Of a DNA stretch of 9,527 nucleotides, positions 1-7,125 are shown in pieces. The stretch is taken from NCBI GenBank assembly GCA_964426355.1, contig CAYRRA010000169.1, positions 1 through 9,527 of the forward strand, in the 5' to 3' direction. The stretch comes from JAJFTV01 sp964426355 (GTDB taxonomy: Bacteria > Chloroflexota > Anaerolineae > Anaerolineales > Anaerolineaceae). How positions within the stretch are numbered: position 1 is the stretch's first letter; every line of letters starts with the position of its first letter. Below the pieces are notes generated by a model. That model made no database searches, had not been told where the DNA came from, and saw nothing but the letters and a program-made list of their open reading frames with translations. The translations under genes and the position numbers were made by a program.

Positions 1-1201
1 TGACGCCTGCCAGGACAAAAATGACTCCTTTAAGTGAAAGATATCTGCGTCTGTTTACTTCTTTTCTGCGTTTTGCGCCTTTTATGAAACCCAGAACCTG
101 TGCGGCTTCAGCGAGCATCTTCTGAAAAAGCAAGGGGATTGTCAGACCGGCTTTATAAGCGATGAGCCACAGCATTGCCAGGTATATTCCACCGACCATC
201 AATGACCAGAGAAGAGGTAGCTTCACAGGGAGTACAAAGAAGGATATGACCAGGGTGATTGTAAAGATTGAGATTAACAACCATCCAGAGAGCTGTACAA
301 TGTACTTCCAAAAAATGTGTGCATGAAACCCTGTTTCTCCATCTCCGACTGCCCAGGAGTATAGTTTCTGTAAACAGCCCGGGATGGAATCTGGTGCGAC
401 CCATTCAACAATGGCTTCGGGCGAAAATGCCCATTTGCCGCCCAAGCTCTTCAACTTGATGTCAAAGCAGGTGTCTTCACCTGTCAGCGTAAGCCATTCC
501 GGATAGCCTCCGGCTGCTGCCCAAACCTCTTTCCGAAATGCAATAGAACCCCCAGGGGGCAAATAGGTCTGAGGATTAATTTTGTCAAGTTTAGACCAAA
601 ACCAGAAATGTTTTTGATTGCTTTTACATAGCGGTTCATAAACCCCCGCAGAAACCAGAATTTGCTCATCCATCTCAAAAGGGATTGTAATTTTTTCGAG
701 CCAATCCAGCTTCGGAAAACATCCGAAGTCGGTCACCGCAATGACAGGAAATTGTGCTTCTTCGATCGCGATATTCCGATTTCTTGCAATATTCCCGTCT
801 TCCTTTAACAGTATGCATATGGGTACCACGAAATTTTTAGCGAGCCTCTCCAGCTTTTCTTTGGTCCCATCCGTGGAGCCTCCATCTACAATGATAATTT
901 CATTGGGAAGCCGGGTTTGGGTCAATATTCTTTCAAACCATCCATCAACACTGTCGACTTCATTTTTGATAACAGCAATCAGTGAAACCTTTTGCTGGTA
1001 ATGGGTATTGCTCAGTTTGATGAGCTGCTGTGGAAAGTTTACAAACTTCTCGCTGGTCTTTTCTGAGAGGTAAGTGGTGACGCAACTGTAATCTTGCAGC
1101 GTGCAGGTATCTCGAAAAAATGCAGGCAGATGGACATATCTTTTAAATACTTTTCGAGAAAAAATTAAGGCTTTATTGACAAATTTGTCTAAATAATTCA
1201 T
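1..1201 (-). CDS. GT2 family glycosyltransferase with C-terminal membrane segments, partial (cut by left window edge)
   Basis: The frame starts at ATG 1201 and stays open for 400 codons to the window edge, so the C-terminus is missing. Residues 1-70 are a non-catalytic leader. The GT2 core begins at 'KVSLIAVIKNE' (71-81), followed by 'IVDGGSTDGT' (104-113), the nucleotide-sugar-binding loop. Where many GT2s carry DxD, this protein has 'VTDFGC' (156-161), leaving one Asp (158). 'PPGGSIAF' (215-222) and 'GEDTCFDIKL' (241-250, with the E-D acidic pair) complete the fold. Hydrophobic segments at about 301-325 and 329-347 suggest membrane anchoring, with another starting near 391. It probably adds a sugar to a lipid-linked glycan at the inner membrane face; donor and acceptor cannot be read. 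An in-frame TAG lies four codons upstream of the start. The best Shine-Dalgarno (GGGGAG, about 14 nt upstream) is unusually distant. It follows the preceding gene after 133 bp. Confidence 0.88.
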   Translation of the reverse strand, partial: MNYLDKFVNKALIFSRKVFKRYVHLPAFFRDTCTLQDYSCVTTYLSEKTSEKFVNFPQQLIKLSNTHYQQKVSLIAVIKNEVDSVDGWFERILTQTRLPNEIIIVDGGSTDGTKEKLERLAKNFVVPICILLKEDGNIARNRNIAIEEAQFPVIAVTDFGCFPKLDWLEKITIPFEMDEQILVSAGVYEPLCKSNQKHFWFWSKLDKINPQTYLPPGGSIAFRKEVWAAAGGYPEWLTLTGEDTCFDIKLKSLGGKWAFSPEAIVEWVAPDSIPGCLQKLYSWAVGDGETGFHAHIFWKYIVQLSGWLLISIFTITLVISFFVLPVKLPLLWSLMVGGIYLAMLWLIAYKAGLTIPLLFQKMLAEAAQVLGFIKGAKRRKEVNRRRYLSLKGVIFVLAGV

Positions 1202-1334
1202 TTTTTCGAGCTACTCTCCCCTTTGATTGGAAAGCCCTTCATTTAAATAACAATCTTTAGCGAGACGTACCACTTCCGGTTGAGGCTAATATACTTTTCA
1301 GTCTTGAAGTCTTCTCTTGTAGCAGGGCGATGAA
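1202..1334. other. 133-bp intergenic spacer, largest gap in the operon
   Basis: This is the only sizeable gap between genes. On the minus strand it contains a Shine-Dalgarno-like GGGGAG near 1216-1221 for the downstream GT2 gene. There is also a TATATT hexamer near 1290 without a matching -35 element at normal spacing. I found no convincing stem followed by a T-run, so there is no support for a terminator here. It could hold a weak internal promoter or simply be an untranslated leader. Confidence 0.5.
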
Positions 1335-2381
1335 TTATTCCATATTATATCCATATTCATTGAGGAAGAGTAACCAGTTGTTGATAAAAGAACTGTATTT
1401 GAATTTTTCTCCGTAAGCAGCAATGGAAATGCTCATTGAATCCCAATCATTTAAGATGCTGGTAAGCTTTTTCTTCGCTGAGCAGATATCTCCAATTGGA
1501 TATAAAAAACGCTCGTCATCATTCACGAGTTCCTGATGAGCGGGGATATCCGAAATCAATACAGGAACCTTTCCACAGATAAATTCGGCAACACTCAGTC
1601 CAAAAGACTCACCCCTGGAGGGCGAAATAAATATGCCTCTATTCTGCCTGACCAAATTGGTTAGTGTTGGCACATCATCAAAAGAAATTTTTGCCCGTAG
1701 AAACGTATTCCCAACCAGATTCTTCTGTTCCAGTAAAGATAATTTCTGATCTACCGTTTCCCCCTGCCCGATGACCATCAGAAACAAATCTTCATATTCC
1801 TTTATTGACTCAAAAATCTGTACTGCTTCGTAAAAATTCTTAAGCGCGTCGATTCTCGCCAGGTATGTTACTGGTCGTTTCCCAAACACCTTCTGAGTTC
1901 GTTTTGTCTCATAAAACAAACCCGGCACTGGATTAGGTAGAACAGAAATATCTGGCAATCCGTGAAATTCACTTTGTAATAAGGAACGAAAAGATGCACT
2001 TGGGACAATGATGCCTTTAATGTTCTGAGGAATTTCCCTTAGATATTGTCGGTTCTCAATATAGGGGGTATGACATTCAATGAAAACATTTGGCTCTGAA
2101 CTGGCTTTATCAAGTATTTGTGGTGTATCAATAATCAGAATGATATCGTATCTTTTTTTTGAAAATGAAAAATCACCTGGCATCAGAAATGGGATTAGGT
2201 CATTGTCGAGGTGATTGTTTCGGATATACCCCTTAAAGGAATCTAGAGCCCCAAAATCTTGTAAATAACCTGCATGCATCGTAATGTTGCATTTTTGGCT
2301 CTTAAATGCCATGGCTCTATTAAGAAGGACCCGCTCGACGCCGCCAAAGGAACAAAATTGGTAGATGACTAGAATATCCAT
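1335..2381 (-). CDS. GT4-type (GT-B fold) glycosyltransferase
   Basis: 348 residues, complete, ATG 2381 to TAA 1335. The N-terminal domain opens with 'ILVIYQFCSFGGVERV' (3-18), whose GGVER loop is typical of group-1 glycosyltransferases. The C-terminal Rossmann domain starts near 'VTYLARIDALKNF' (171-183) and includes 'LMVIGQGE' (201-208). 'SRGESFGLSVAE' (255-266) carries the E-x7-E pair (E258, E266), the retaining GT4 signature that contacts the donor sugar nucleotide. No signal peptide or membrane span is evident, so it should act in the cytoplasm or peripherally at the membrane. The start lies 13 bp inside the end of the upstream fusion gene, and no strong ribosome site precedes it, which suggests translational coupling. 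The sugar transferred cannot be inferred. Confidence 0.9.
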   Translation of the reverse strand: MDILVIYQFCSFGGVERVLLNRAMAFKSQKCNITMHAGYLQDFGALDSFKGYIRNNHLDNDLIPFLMPGDFSFSKKRYDIILIIDTPQILDKASSEPNVFIECHTPYIENRQYLREIPQNIKGIIVPSASFRSLLQSEFHGLPDISVLPNPVPGLFYETKRTQKVFGKRPVTYLARIDALKNFYEAVQIFESIKEYEDLFLMVIGQGETVDQKLSLLEQKNLVGNTFLRAKISFDDVPTLTNLVRQNRGIFISPSRGESFGLSVAEFICGKVPVLISDIPAHQELVNDDERFLYPIGDICSAKKKLTSILNDWDSMSISIAAYGEKFKYSSFINNWLLFLNEYGYNME

Positions 2382-5300
2382 TTTTTAGACTCAAGGATTT
2401 TCACAAATTTGCTGAAACGCGCTTCCCAGGTTGAATCTGCAATCATTTTATCTGACAGTGTGATCTTTGATTGGGTTTGAGTAATCTTTTGCAAAAATGG
2501 GTCGGTCTTCTTTTCCTGCCATAGCCTGGCGGTATCCCGGAAAAAAGAAATGGCTCTGAAAAATTCATCTACACCGGAGACAACTCGAACATTGGGGTAT
2601 TTCTCCAGGTGCTTAATGCCTGTAACGATAACGGGCAATCCAAAAAAGGCATATTCGTATATCTTAATCGGATCGACAGATTCAGCGAGTTTTCCTGGTT
2701 TGAACGGAATCATGGCGATATTCCAGTTTTTTGCATAAGTGTGCAGTTGTCCAGGTTCAACGCGCCCATATAAGAAGAGATTTTCAGGATAGGTTTCCAA
2801 TTGAACCTTCAGATTTGGTTCACCATGACCAATAATGTGAAATTTAACATCAAGCTCATATTTTTTACAGCGCTCTAAGATAGAAAGAAGAAAATCCCAA
2901 TCGAACCAGGAGGCTGTCAGGTGACCGAAATAACCGATATGTATTTCGTTTGAGTCGAAGCTCTTCTTTGAAATATTGTAGTGATTTTTTCCAATCAAAT
3001 CAGGGTCAAAACCGTTTGGAATAATCGTAATGTCTTTTCTGATGTCTTTAAATTTGTCCGCAAGAGGTTGAGAGACTGCCGTTAGATGGTCAGCATTGAG
3101 GACTATTGACTGCTCAAACTCCTTTTTGTACCAACTGGCTTGATCAACGTTGAAAAATTCTTCCCATTCATCGATGATGTCATATACAATTTCGTACCCG
3201 GAGTTTTTTAACTGAAGAGCAACCGATAGAAAACCAGGAAAAGGGAATTCCATTACAAAATATTTGTGGTCTGATTTGATTTCTCTGAAATATTCAGGTT
3301 GTTCAATCAGCGTATCGACCGGTATTTGGAAGACGTTCTTATAGACCTCTTTACCAATATTTTGAATTTTCTGATCCTTTGACCATCTCCATGCGATGAA
3401 AATAATCCCCCAACCTTTTTGACTTAAGAACCTCGTCAGGTGTATTCCCCGTTGGTTTATCTTTCTATCAAACTCAAATGTACTCGTAACAACAAATATC
3501 CCCTTCACATTTCTGGCGTTCAGTGCAGTAATTACATCGGATAGGATTGTGTCATTGGCTTGTTCTACTGCTTGGATGGGTGGTATCTTTGAATTTTCAT
3601 TCGGTGGAGGGGGATTATGCTTACGGGTCAGGATACGACGTACATTCTTCAGGGGGGTTTTGCCAATCAAATTGTAATAGAATCCGATCATTTTCCAGGA
3701 TTTGCTTGAATAGATGGAATTAAGCTGGTCTTTGAATATTTGGTTCTCTTTTTCTAAATCCGCGATATGGAATGTGTCGTATTCCAGTCTCGATTGAATG
3801 GAATGACTTTTCTCGATGTGCTCATTTATGATCGAGTCTTGTAAATCCATGATCTTGTTCAGCGAAGAAATTTCCTCAGATTGAACTGACAATTGATGAC
3901 TACTTTCCATCAGACGTTTTTTTAGATTTCTAATCTCAATCTTGCTCCTGGCTGACTGATGATTGAGATTTGAGATTTCTTTGTCTTGAGTTGATAATTT
4001 TTCGAGATTTTCATTTATCTTGTTTTCTAAATCTCTAATCTTTTCAGACAGCTGACTGTTTTGATGGAAAAGCGAACCGATTTCTTCATCTTTATGTGCG
4101 AGGGCGAGAAGATTCTCGGAGGTGATCTGGTTGATTTGATGGTTCAAGGAGTCAATTATTTCATGTTGATGGTTGAGTTGTTGCAGATTCTCTGAAGTGA
4201 TCTGACTTATTTGGCGATCCAGCGAATGGATGATCTTCGCCTGGTTTAATATAAAATTTTGGTGAAAGGAAGTGGGGGTTTTGGGGGTTGTCATTGCTAG
4301 TTGAATGGCAAGCGATGCATTTCTTTTCACTTCCAAAACCGCTATTTTTTGGAATGAGCTCATTTTTTTCCGGATGGATTTTTGCTCGCTTAATCCTTTT
4401 TCCAATTTTCTGGATAACTCTTCCGGGTTTATCATCAGTGATGGGCAGCAATATTCTTCTAGCCCAACGCATTTCATCATGGAAGAGACTTTTGGGTCAT
4501 AAGGAAGTCCTATGATCGGTGTGCCCGTGTTGATCCCCATAATCAATGAATGCAAACGCATTCCCAGAATCAGATCACACCTTTTTATCAATGCCTGGGA
4601 TTGGCGCGGAGAAAATTGCATTTGAATTTTATGGACACGATCCGGTAGATTGAGCAGTGCGCCGAACTTATCAAGTGCAATATCGTCATTCGTGTAGGCA
4701 TTTTCTTTGTTGCAATGAAATGGAAACAAAAGGACATCAAAGTTGTTATGTGTTTCCAGAAACATCCTTACGCCTTCGGAGATATTTTTTATCCAATCTT
4801 CCTGTGGACTCAAAAAATCCCAAAAGCGTAAAACGATGCCAATTCGTTTTTTCGGTTCACACAGTCGATTTGCTGATAAATATTCATCAGCGAAGATTTC
4901 ATCTTTTTTTGAAGTCGTGAGTGAGAAAACCGGGTCAGCTAATACTTTTGGTGCAGTCTTTTGGGTATCGCTCAGATCATAACCACATTTCTCTAACAGT
5001 GATAATGAATCATGATCCCGTAGTGTTACGACCTGGCAGTTTTCAAAAATCATCTTTGTGTGTTGGCGGGCAAGATCACTCTTCAGGGGACCGATCCCAA
5101 CAGAATAAATCATTGAAGGGGTGTTATTCAGATTTGCCAGAAGGGGGATACTGCCATAAGCGGTGATATCCCAGGCATTTGCACGAAGATAAGTTGTTGG
5201 ATCTAACCCCCAGTAGTCTTGAAATAACCCTCCTCCGCCCAGGATAACCAAATCAGATTTTTGTACTGCATCGAAAAGCCCAGTTACGTCTTTCCAATGG

Positions 5301-5467
5301 ATGGACTGAACATGATGCTGTTTTTCAATCCACTCTGGTTTCCATGAAGTAACGATGAAATTCAAGTCCTTATCTAATAACCGCAACTCCTTCAGCATGC
5401 ACTCTAAGATGGCTTCATCTCCCAGGTTTCCAGCCCCGAAATAACCGCCAATTAGAAAGGTATACAT
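2369..5467 (-). CDS. Fusion protein: CsaB-like polysaccharide pyruvyltransferase - coiled coil - GT-B glycosyltransferase
   Basis: 1032 residues in one uninterrupted frame, ATG 5467 (GGAG 8 nt upstream) to TAG 2369. Residues 1 to about 390 match the pyruvyltransferase family, which moves pyruvate from phosphoenolpyruvate onto a sugar as a ketal: 'GGYFGAGNLGDEAIL' (7-21), 'LGGGGLFQD' (76-84), 'GMRLHSLIMG' (302-311) and 'LPYDPKVSS' (321-329). Residues about 405-590 are a Gln/Glu/Ser-rich coiled coil, ending in 'SSKSWKM' (587-593), a motif like the S-x-SWR seen after coils in other glycosyltransferases. A PPPP linker (619-622) follows. Residues about 650-1032 are a GT-B domain: 'DHLTAVSQPLADKF' (793-806), 'IIPNGFDPD' (815-823), 'IGYFGHLTASW' (844-854), 'SVDPIKIYEYAFFGLPVIVTG' split over 930-950. 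CsaB-type enzymes are normally about 350-400 residues and stand alone. The gene follows the exporter ATPase by 47 bp and overlaps the next glycosyltransferase by 13 bp. No membrane span is seen. Confidence 0.9.
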   Translation of the reverse strand: MYTFLIGGYFGAGNLGDEAILECMLKELRLLDKDLNFIVTSWKPEWIEKQHHVQSIHWKDVTGLFDAVQKSDLVILGGGGLFQDYWGLDPTTYLRANAWDITAYGSIPLLANLNNTPSMIYSVGIGPLKSDLARQHTKMIFENCQVVTLRDHDSLSLLEKCGYDLSDTQKTAPKVLADPVFSLTTSKKDEIFADEYLSANRLCEPKKRIGIVLRFWDFLSPQEDWIKNISEGVRMFLETHNNFDVLLFPFHCNKENAYTNDDIALDKFGALLNLPDRVHKIQMQFSPRQSQALIKRCDLILGMRLHSLIMGINTGTPIIGLPYDPKVSSMMKCVGLEEYCCPSLMINPEELSRKLEKGLSEQKSIRKKMSSFQKIAVLEVKRNASLAIQLAMTTPKTPTSFHQNFILNQAKIIHSLDRQISQITSENLQQLNHQHEIIDSLNHQINQITSENLLALAHKDEEIGSLFHQNSQLSEKIRDLENKINENLEKLSTQDKEISNLNHQSARSKIEIRNLKKRLMESSHQLSVQSEEISSLNKIMDLQDSIINEHIEKSHSIQSRLEYDTFHIADLEKENQIFKDQLNSIYSSKSWKMIGFYYNLIGKTPLKNVRRILTRKHNPPPPNENSKIPPIQAVEQANDTILSDVITALNARNVKGIFVVTSTFEFDRKINQRGIHLTRFLSQKGWGIIFIAWRWSKDQKIQNIGKEVYKNVFQIPVDTLIEQPEYFREIKSDHKYFVMEFPFPGFLSVALQLKNSGYEIVYDIIDEWEEFFNVDQASWYKKEFEQSIVLNADHLTAVSQPLADKFKDIRKDITIIPNGFDPDLIGKNHYNISKKSFDSNEIHIGYFGHLTASWFDWDFLLSILERCKKYELDVKFHIIGHGEPNLKVQLETYPENLFLYGRVEPGQLHTYAKNWNIAMIPFKPGKLAESVDPIKIYEYAFFGLPVIVTGIKHLEKYPNVRVVSGVDEFFRAISFFRDTARLWQEKKTDPFLQKITQTQSKITLSDKMIADSTWEARFSKFVKILESKKWIF
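3698..4255 (-). other. Encoded coiled-coil region between the two enzymatic domains of the fusion protein
   Basis: This stretch encodes residues about 405-590 of the fusion protein. It is rich in Ser, Gln, Asn, Glu, Lys, Leu and Ile, nearly lacks Pro and Gly, and places Leu or Ile at 3- and 4-residue intervals. 'SL' or 'NL' heptad anchors recur at residues 415, 440, 465, 500 and 535, giving spacings of 25, 25, 35 and 35. Spacings of 35 are five heptads. A spacing of 25 fits two heptads plus an 11-residue hendecad, so the first half may change supercoil handedness locally. A coiled-coil predictor is needed for exact limits. Confidence 0.8.
4085..4234 (-). repeat. Two degenerate 75-bp in-frame tandem repeats (25-residue units) in the coiled coil
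   Basis: Unit 1 is 4160-4234 and unit 2 is 4085-4159. On the plus strand the block beginning 'gattctcgga' at 4111 recurs as 'gattctctga' at 4186, exactly 75 bp away, and is followed in both by 'gtgatctg'. In the protein, 'IIHSLDRQISQITSENL' (412-428) aligns with 'IIDSLNHQINQITSENL' (437-453). A diverged third unit may begin at residue 462 ('EIGSLFHQNSQLSEK'). The similarity at DNA level suggests a fairly recent internal duplication that lengthened the coil. Confidence 0.75.
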
Positions 5468-5475
5468 GCAGAAAG

Positions 5476-5479
5476 CTCC
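5476..5479 (-). promoter_or_regulatory. Ribosome-binding site of the pyruvyltransferase fusion gene
   Basis: GGAG on the minus strand, 8 nt before ATG 5467. It supports that start over an out-of-frame ATG 32 nt further upstream. The site lies in the 47-bp gap after the ATPase gene. Confidence 0.6.
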
Positions 5480-5514
5480 AATCCTGTTGTGATGTTCATT
5501 ATTTTTCCGAATAG

Positions 5515-6276
5515 TTATTGATTGTGTTCAGGAAATAACGCTTTTTCACGGTATGTCCTGATGATATCGCTCACATCCCCGGATGCCAAAACCCTGCCCT
5601 GTTCCAACCAGATGGCTCTTGTGCAGATTTTTTGGATGGTTGCCATGTCATGGCTCACTAATAATATTGTAGTTCCATTCTCGCGGAAACTTTTCATCCG
5701 GTCATGACATTTCTGGCGAAACTCTTCATCGCCGACTGCAAGGATTTCATCCAGAATGAGGATTTCTGGTGTCCATGATGTGGCGACTGCAAATCCAAGC
5801 CGTGCAACCATACCACTGGAATAAGTACGCAGAGGGGCATCAATATATTTTTCGATTTGGGCAAATTCGAGAATTTCCGGCAGGTGATCTTTAATCTCGC
5901 GTATCGGGTGATCCAGTAATGCCCCATTGAGAAAAGTGTTTTCTCTCCCTGTAAGCTCCGCGTGGAACCCGGCTCCCAATTCCAAAAGAGGTGCAACATT
6001 CCCACAGGTAATTACCCTGCCTTTGGTTGGTGATAACACCCTGGCAATCAGTTTCAGTAAGGTACTTTTACCAGCGCCATTCCGTCCGATGATACCAATC
6101 GTCTCTCCTCTTTCGACTGTCAGGTTGACATCCTGTAATGCCCAAAAATCTTTCATCTTTACCTTTTTTTGGATCATTCGTATGGCAAATTCCTTGAAGG
6201 ACCAGTAAGGTTCTTCAGGGGATCGATATCGAACGGAAACATTTTCCAGGATGATTGCCGGAGATTGTGCTGTCAT
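5515..6276 (-). CDS. wzt: ABC transporter ATP-binding protein of polysaccharide export (Wzt-type, short form)
   Basis: 253 residues, ATG 6276 to TAA 5515. It powers export of lipid-linked polysaccharide across the inner membrane. Visible nucleotide-binding motifs are Walker A 'GRNGAGKST' (64-72), signature 'YSSGMVARLGFAVA' (152-165), Walker B 'ILILDE' (172-177, with catalytic E177), D-loop 'AVGDEEF' (180-186) and the H-loop 'SHD' (H209). 'LLELGAGFHAELTGREN' (97-113) is characteristic of the Wzt/TagH/RfbE branch of ABC ATPases. The protein ends about 40 residues after the H-loop, so the C-terminal carbohydrate-binding domain that extends some Wzt proteins to about 400 residues is absent. It lies 9 bp after the permease gene, and its weak AG-rich ribosome site partly overlaps the permease stop codon, so coupled synthesis is likely. 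A teichoic-acid exporter (TagH) is a possible alternative. Confidence 0.93.
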   Translation of the reverse strand: MTAQSPAIILENVSVRYRSPEEPYWSFKEFAIRMIQKKVKMKDFWALQDVNLTVERGETIGIIGRNGAGKSTLLKLIARVLSPTKGRVITCGNVAPLLELGAGFHAELTGRENTFLNGALLDHPIREIKDHLPEILEFAQIEKYIDAPLRTYSSGMVARLGFAVATSWTPEILILDEILAVGDEEFRQKCHDRMKSFRENGTTILLVSHDMATIQKICTRAIWLEQGRVLASGDVSDIIRTYREKALFPEHNQ

Positions 6277-6285
6277 TGATTTCTT

Positions 6286-7125
6286 CTACGTTCTATAGGT
6301 CAGTTCGTTAGCTTTCCATGTGAAGACAATCCACCCGATGCATAATGTAATCACAGCAATACAAGATGCGATAAGCAGCATTTGAGTAGAGGGGAGTGCA
6401 CCGTTGTAAATCGGTTGCCTGATGATTTCGACAAAGTAATACATGGGGTTTAAGTTCAAGAGCCAGCTGCGAAGTGGAAGCGAAAGGATTTCAGGGGGGT
6501 ATATGATGGGGGTGAGATACATCCAGGCGGTTAATGCGACACTGTACATCTCGACTACATCAGGGAAATAAATCGCAAGGGTTGAGAAGAACAGCGCCAA
6601 ACCAAGCGAAAAAACCGCCAGGATAAGAATCGAAACGGGTATGAACAGGAAACTTAAATGAAAGGGATGACGAAGGATGAGCATGATGATGATGAGCGGT
6701 ATCAGCGAGATATAGATATTGACCAGACCGATGCCGAGCGCAGAGATTGTGAATGCGGTACGAGGAATATAAATGCGGTGTAAAAGGGAGCTTCCCCATA
6801 CGTTTTGATTTAATGCTGCATTTGTGGTTTGGGAAAAGAAATTCCAGGCAGTCAGACCGCTCAGGATATAAATCGGATACCCTTCGATCGACTTGAATAT
6901 ATTCGAAAAGACAATTGTCAGAATGATCATGGTCCCGAAGGGATTGAGCATCGACCAGGCAATACCAAGCACCGAGCGTTTGTAACGCGATATCAGGTCC
7001 CGCTTGATCAGTTGCCCGATCAGCTCCCGATATTTGATGATCCCAATCAGTTCCTCGATGGCTAGAGGACCACGGTTTGCGCTGTCATAAACCATTGATG
7101 TATCAGGATGGGCTCGTACTTTCAC
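6286..7125 (-). CDS. wzm: ABC transporter permease of polysaccharide export (Wzm-type, ABC-2 family)
   Basis: 279 residues, the usual size of this family. The start is GTG 7125, inside a GTGA overlap with the stop codon of the upstream gene, and is backed by AAAGG 6 nt upstream. The N-terminal cytoplasmic part has 'LIKRDLISRYKRSVLG' (39-54), the conserved RDL-x-x-RYK-x-S-x-LG stretch leading into the first membrane segment. Hydrophobic spans lie at about 57-77, 86-100, 125-150, 157-183, 196-212 and 248-270, giving the six-helix ABC-2 layout. 'LNPMYYFVEIIRQPIY' (225-240) is the conserved block before the last helix. It forms the membrane channel for the Wzt-type ATPase encoded 9 bp downstream. 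The exported polymer is presumably made by the flanking glycosyltransferases. TagG-like teichoic-acid export is the main alternative. Confidence 0.93.
   Translation of the reverse strand: MKVRAHPDTSMVYDSANRGPLAIEELIGIIKYRELIGQLIKRDLISRYKRSVLGIAWSMLNPFGTMIILTIVFSNIFKSIEGYPIYILSGLTAWNFFSQTTNAALNQNVWGSSLLHRIYIPRTAFTISALGIGLVNIYISLIPLIIIMLILRHPFHLSFLFIPVSILILAVFSLGLALFFSTLAIYFPDVVEMYSVALTAWMYLTPIIYPPEILSLPLRSWLLNLNPMYYFVEIIRQPIYNGALPSTQMLLIASCIAVITLCIGWIVFTWKANELTYRT

Noticed and set aside
153..678. Short minus-strand frames that could suggest a broken gene at the left edge
   Set aside because: They are out of frame with the continuous 400-codon frame from 1201 to the window edge, which carries all the GT2 motifs in order. 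The gene is intact up to the edge.
1202..1334. Rho-independent terminator after the 1335-2381 gene
   Set aside because: Only tiny stems (such as GAAG-A-CTTC) are present and none is followed by a T-run on the minus strand.
4085..4234. 75-bp repeats as a CRISPR or mobile-element remnant
   Set aside because: There are only two contiguous copies, in frame and without spacers or inverted ends, encoding heptad-like residues. This is internal protein repeat structure.
4161..4515. Overlapping open frames on both strands (75, 65 and 103 codons) inside the fusion gene
   Set aside because: They lie entirely within a long coding frame with clear pyruvyltransferase motifs, lack recognisable domains, and read as low-quality shadow peptides.
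2369..5467. The long fusion gene as two genes joined by a missed stop or frameshift
   Set aside because: The frame is uninterrupted and the linker is a structured coiled coil plus a proline linker, not degenerate sequence. No internal start with a convincing ribosome site was noticed. A sequencing or assembly error cannot be fully excluded without reads.
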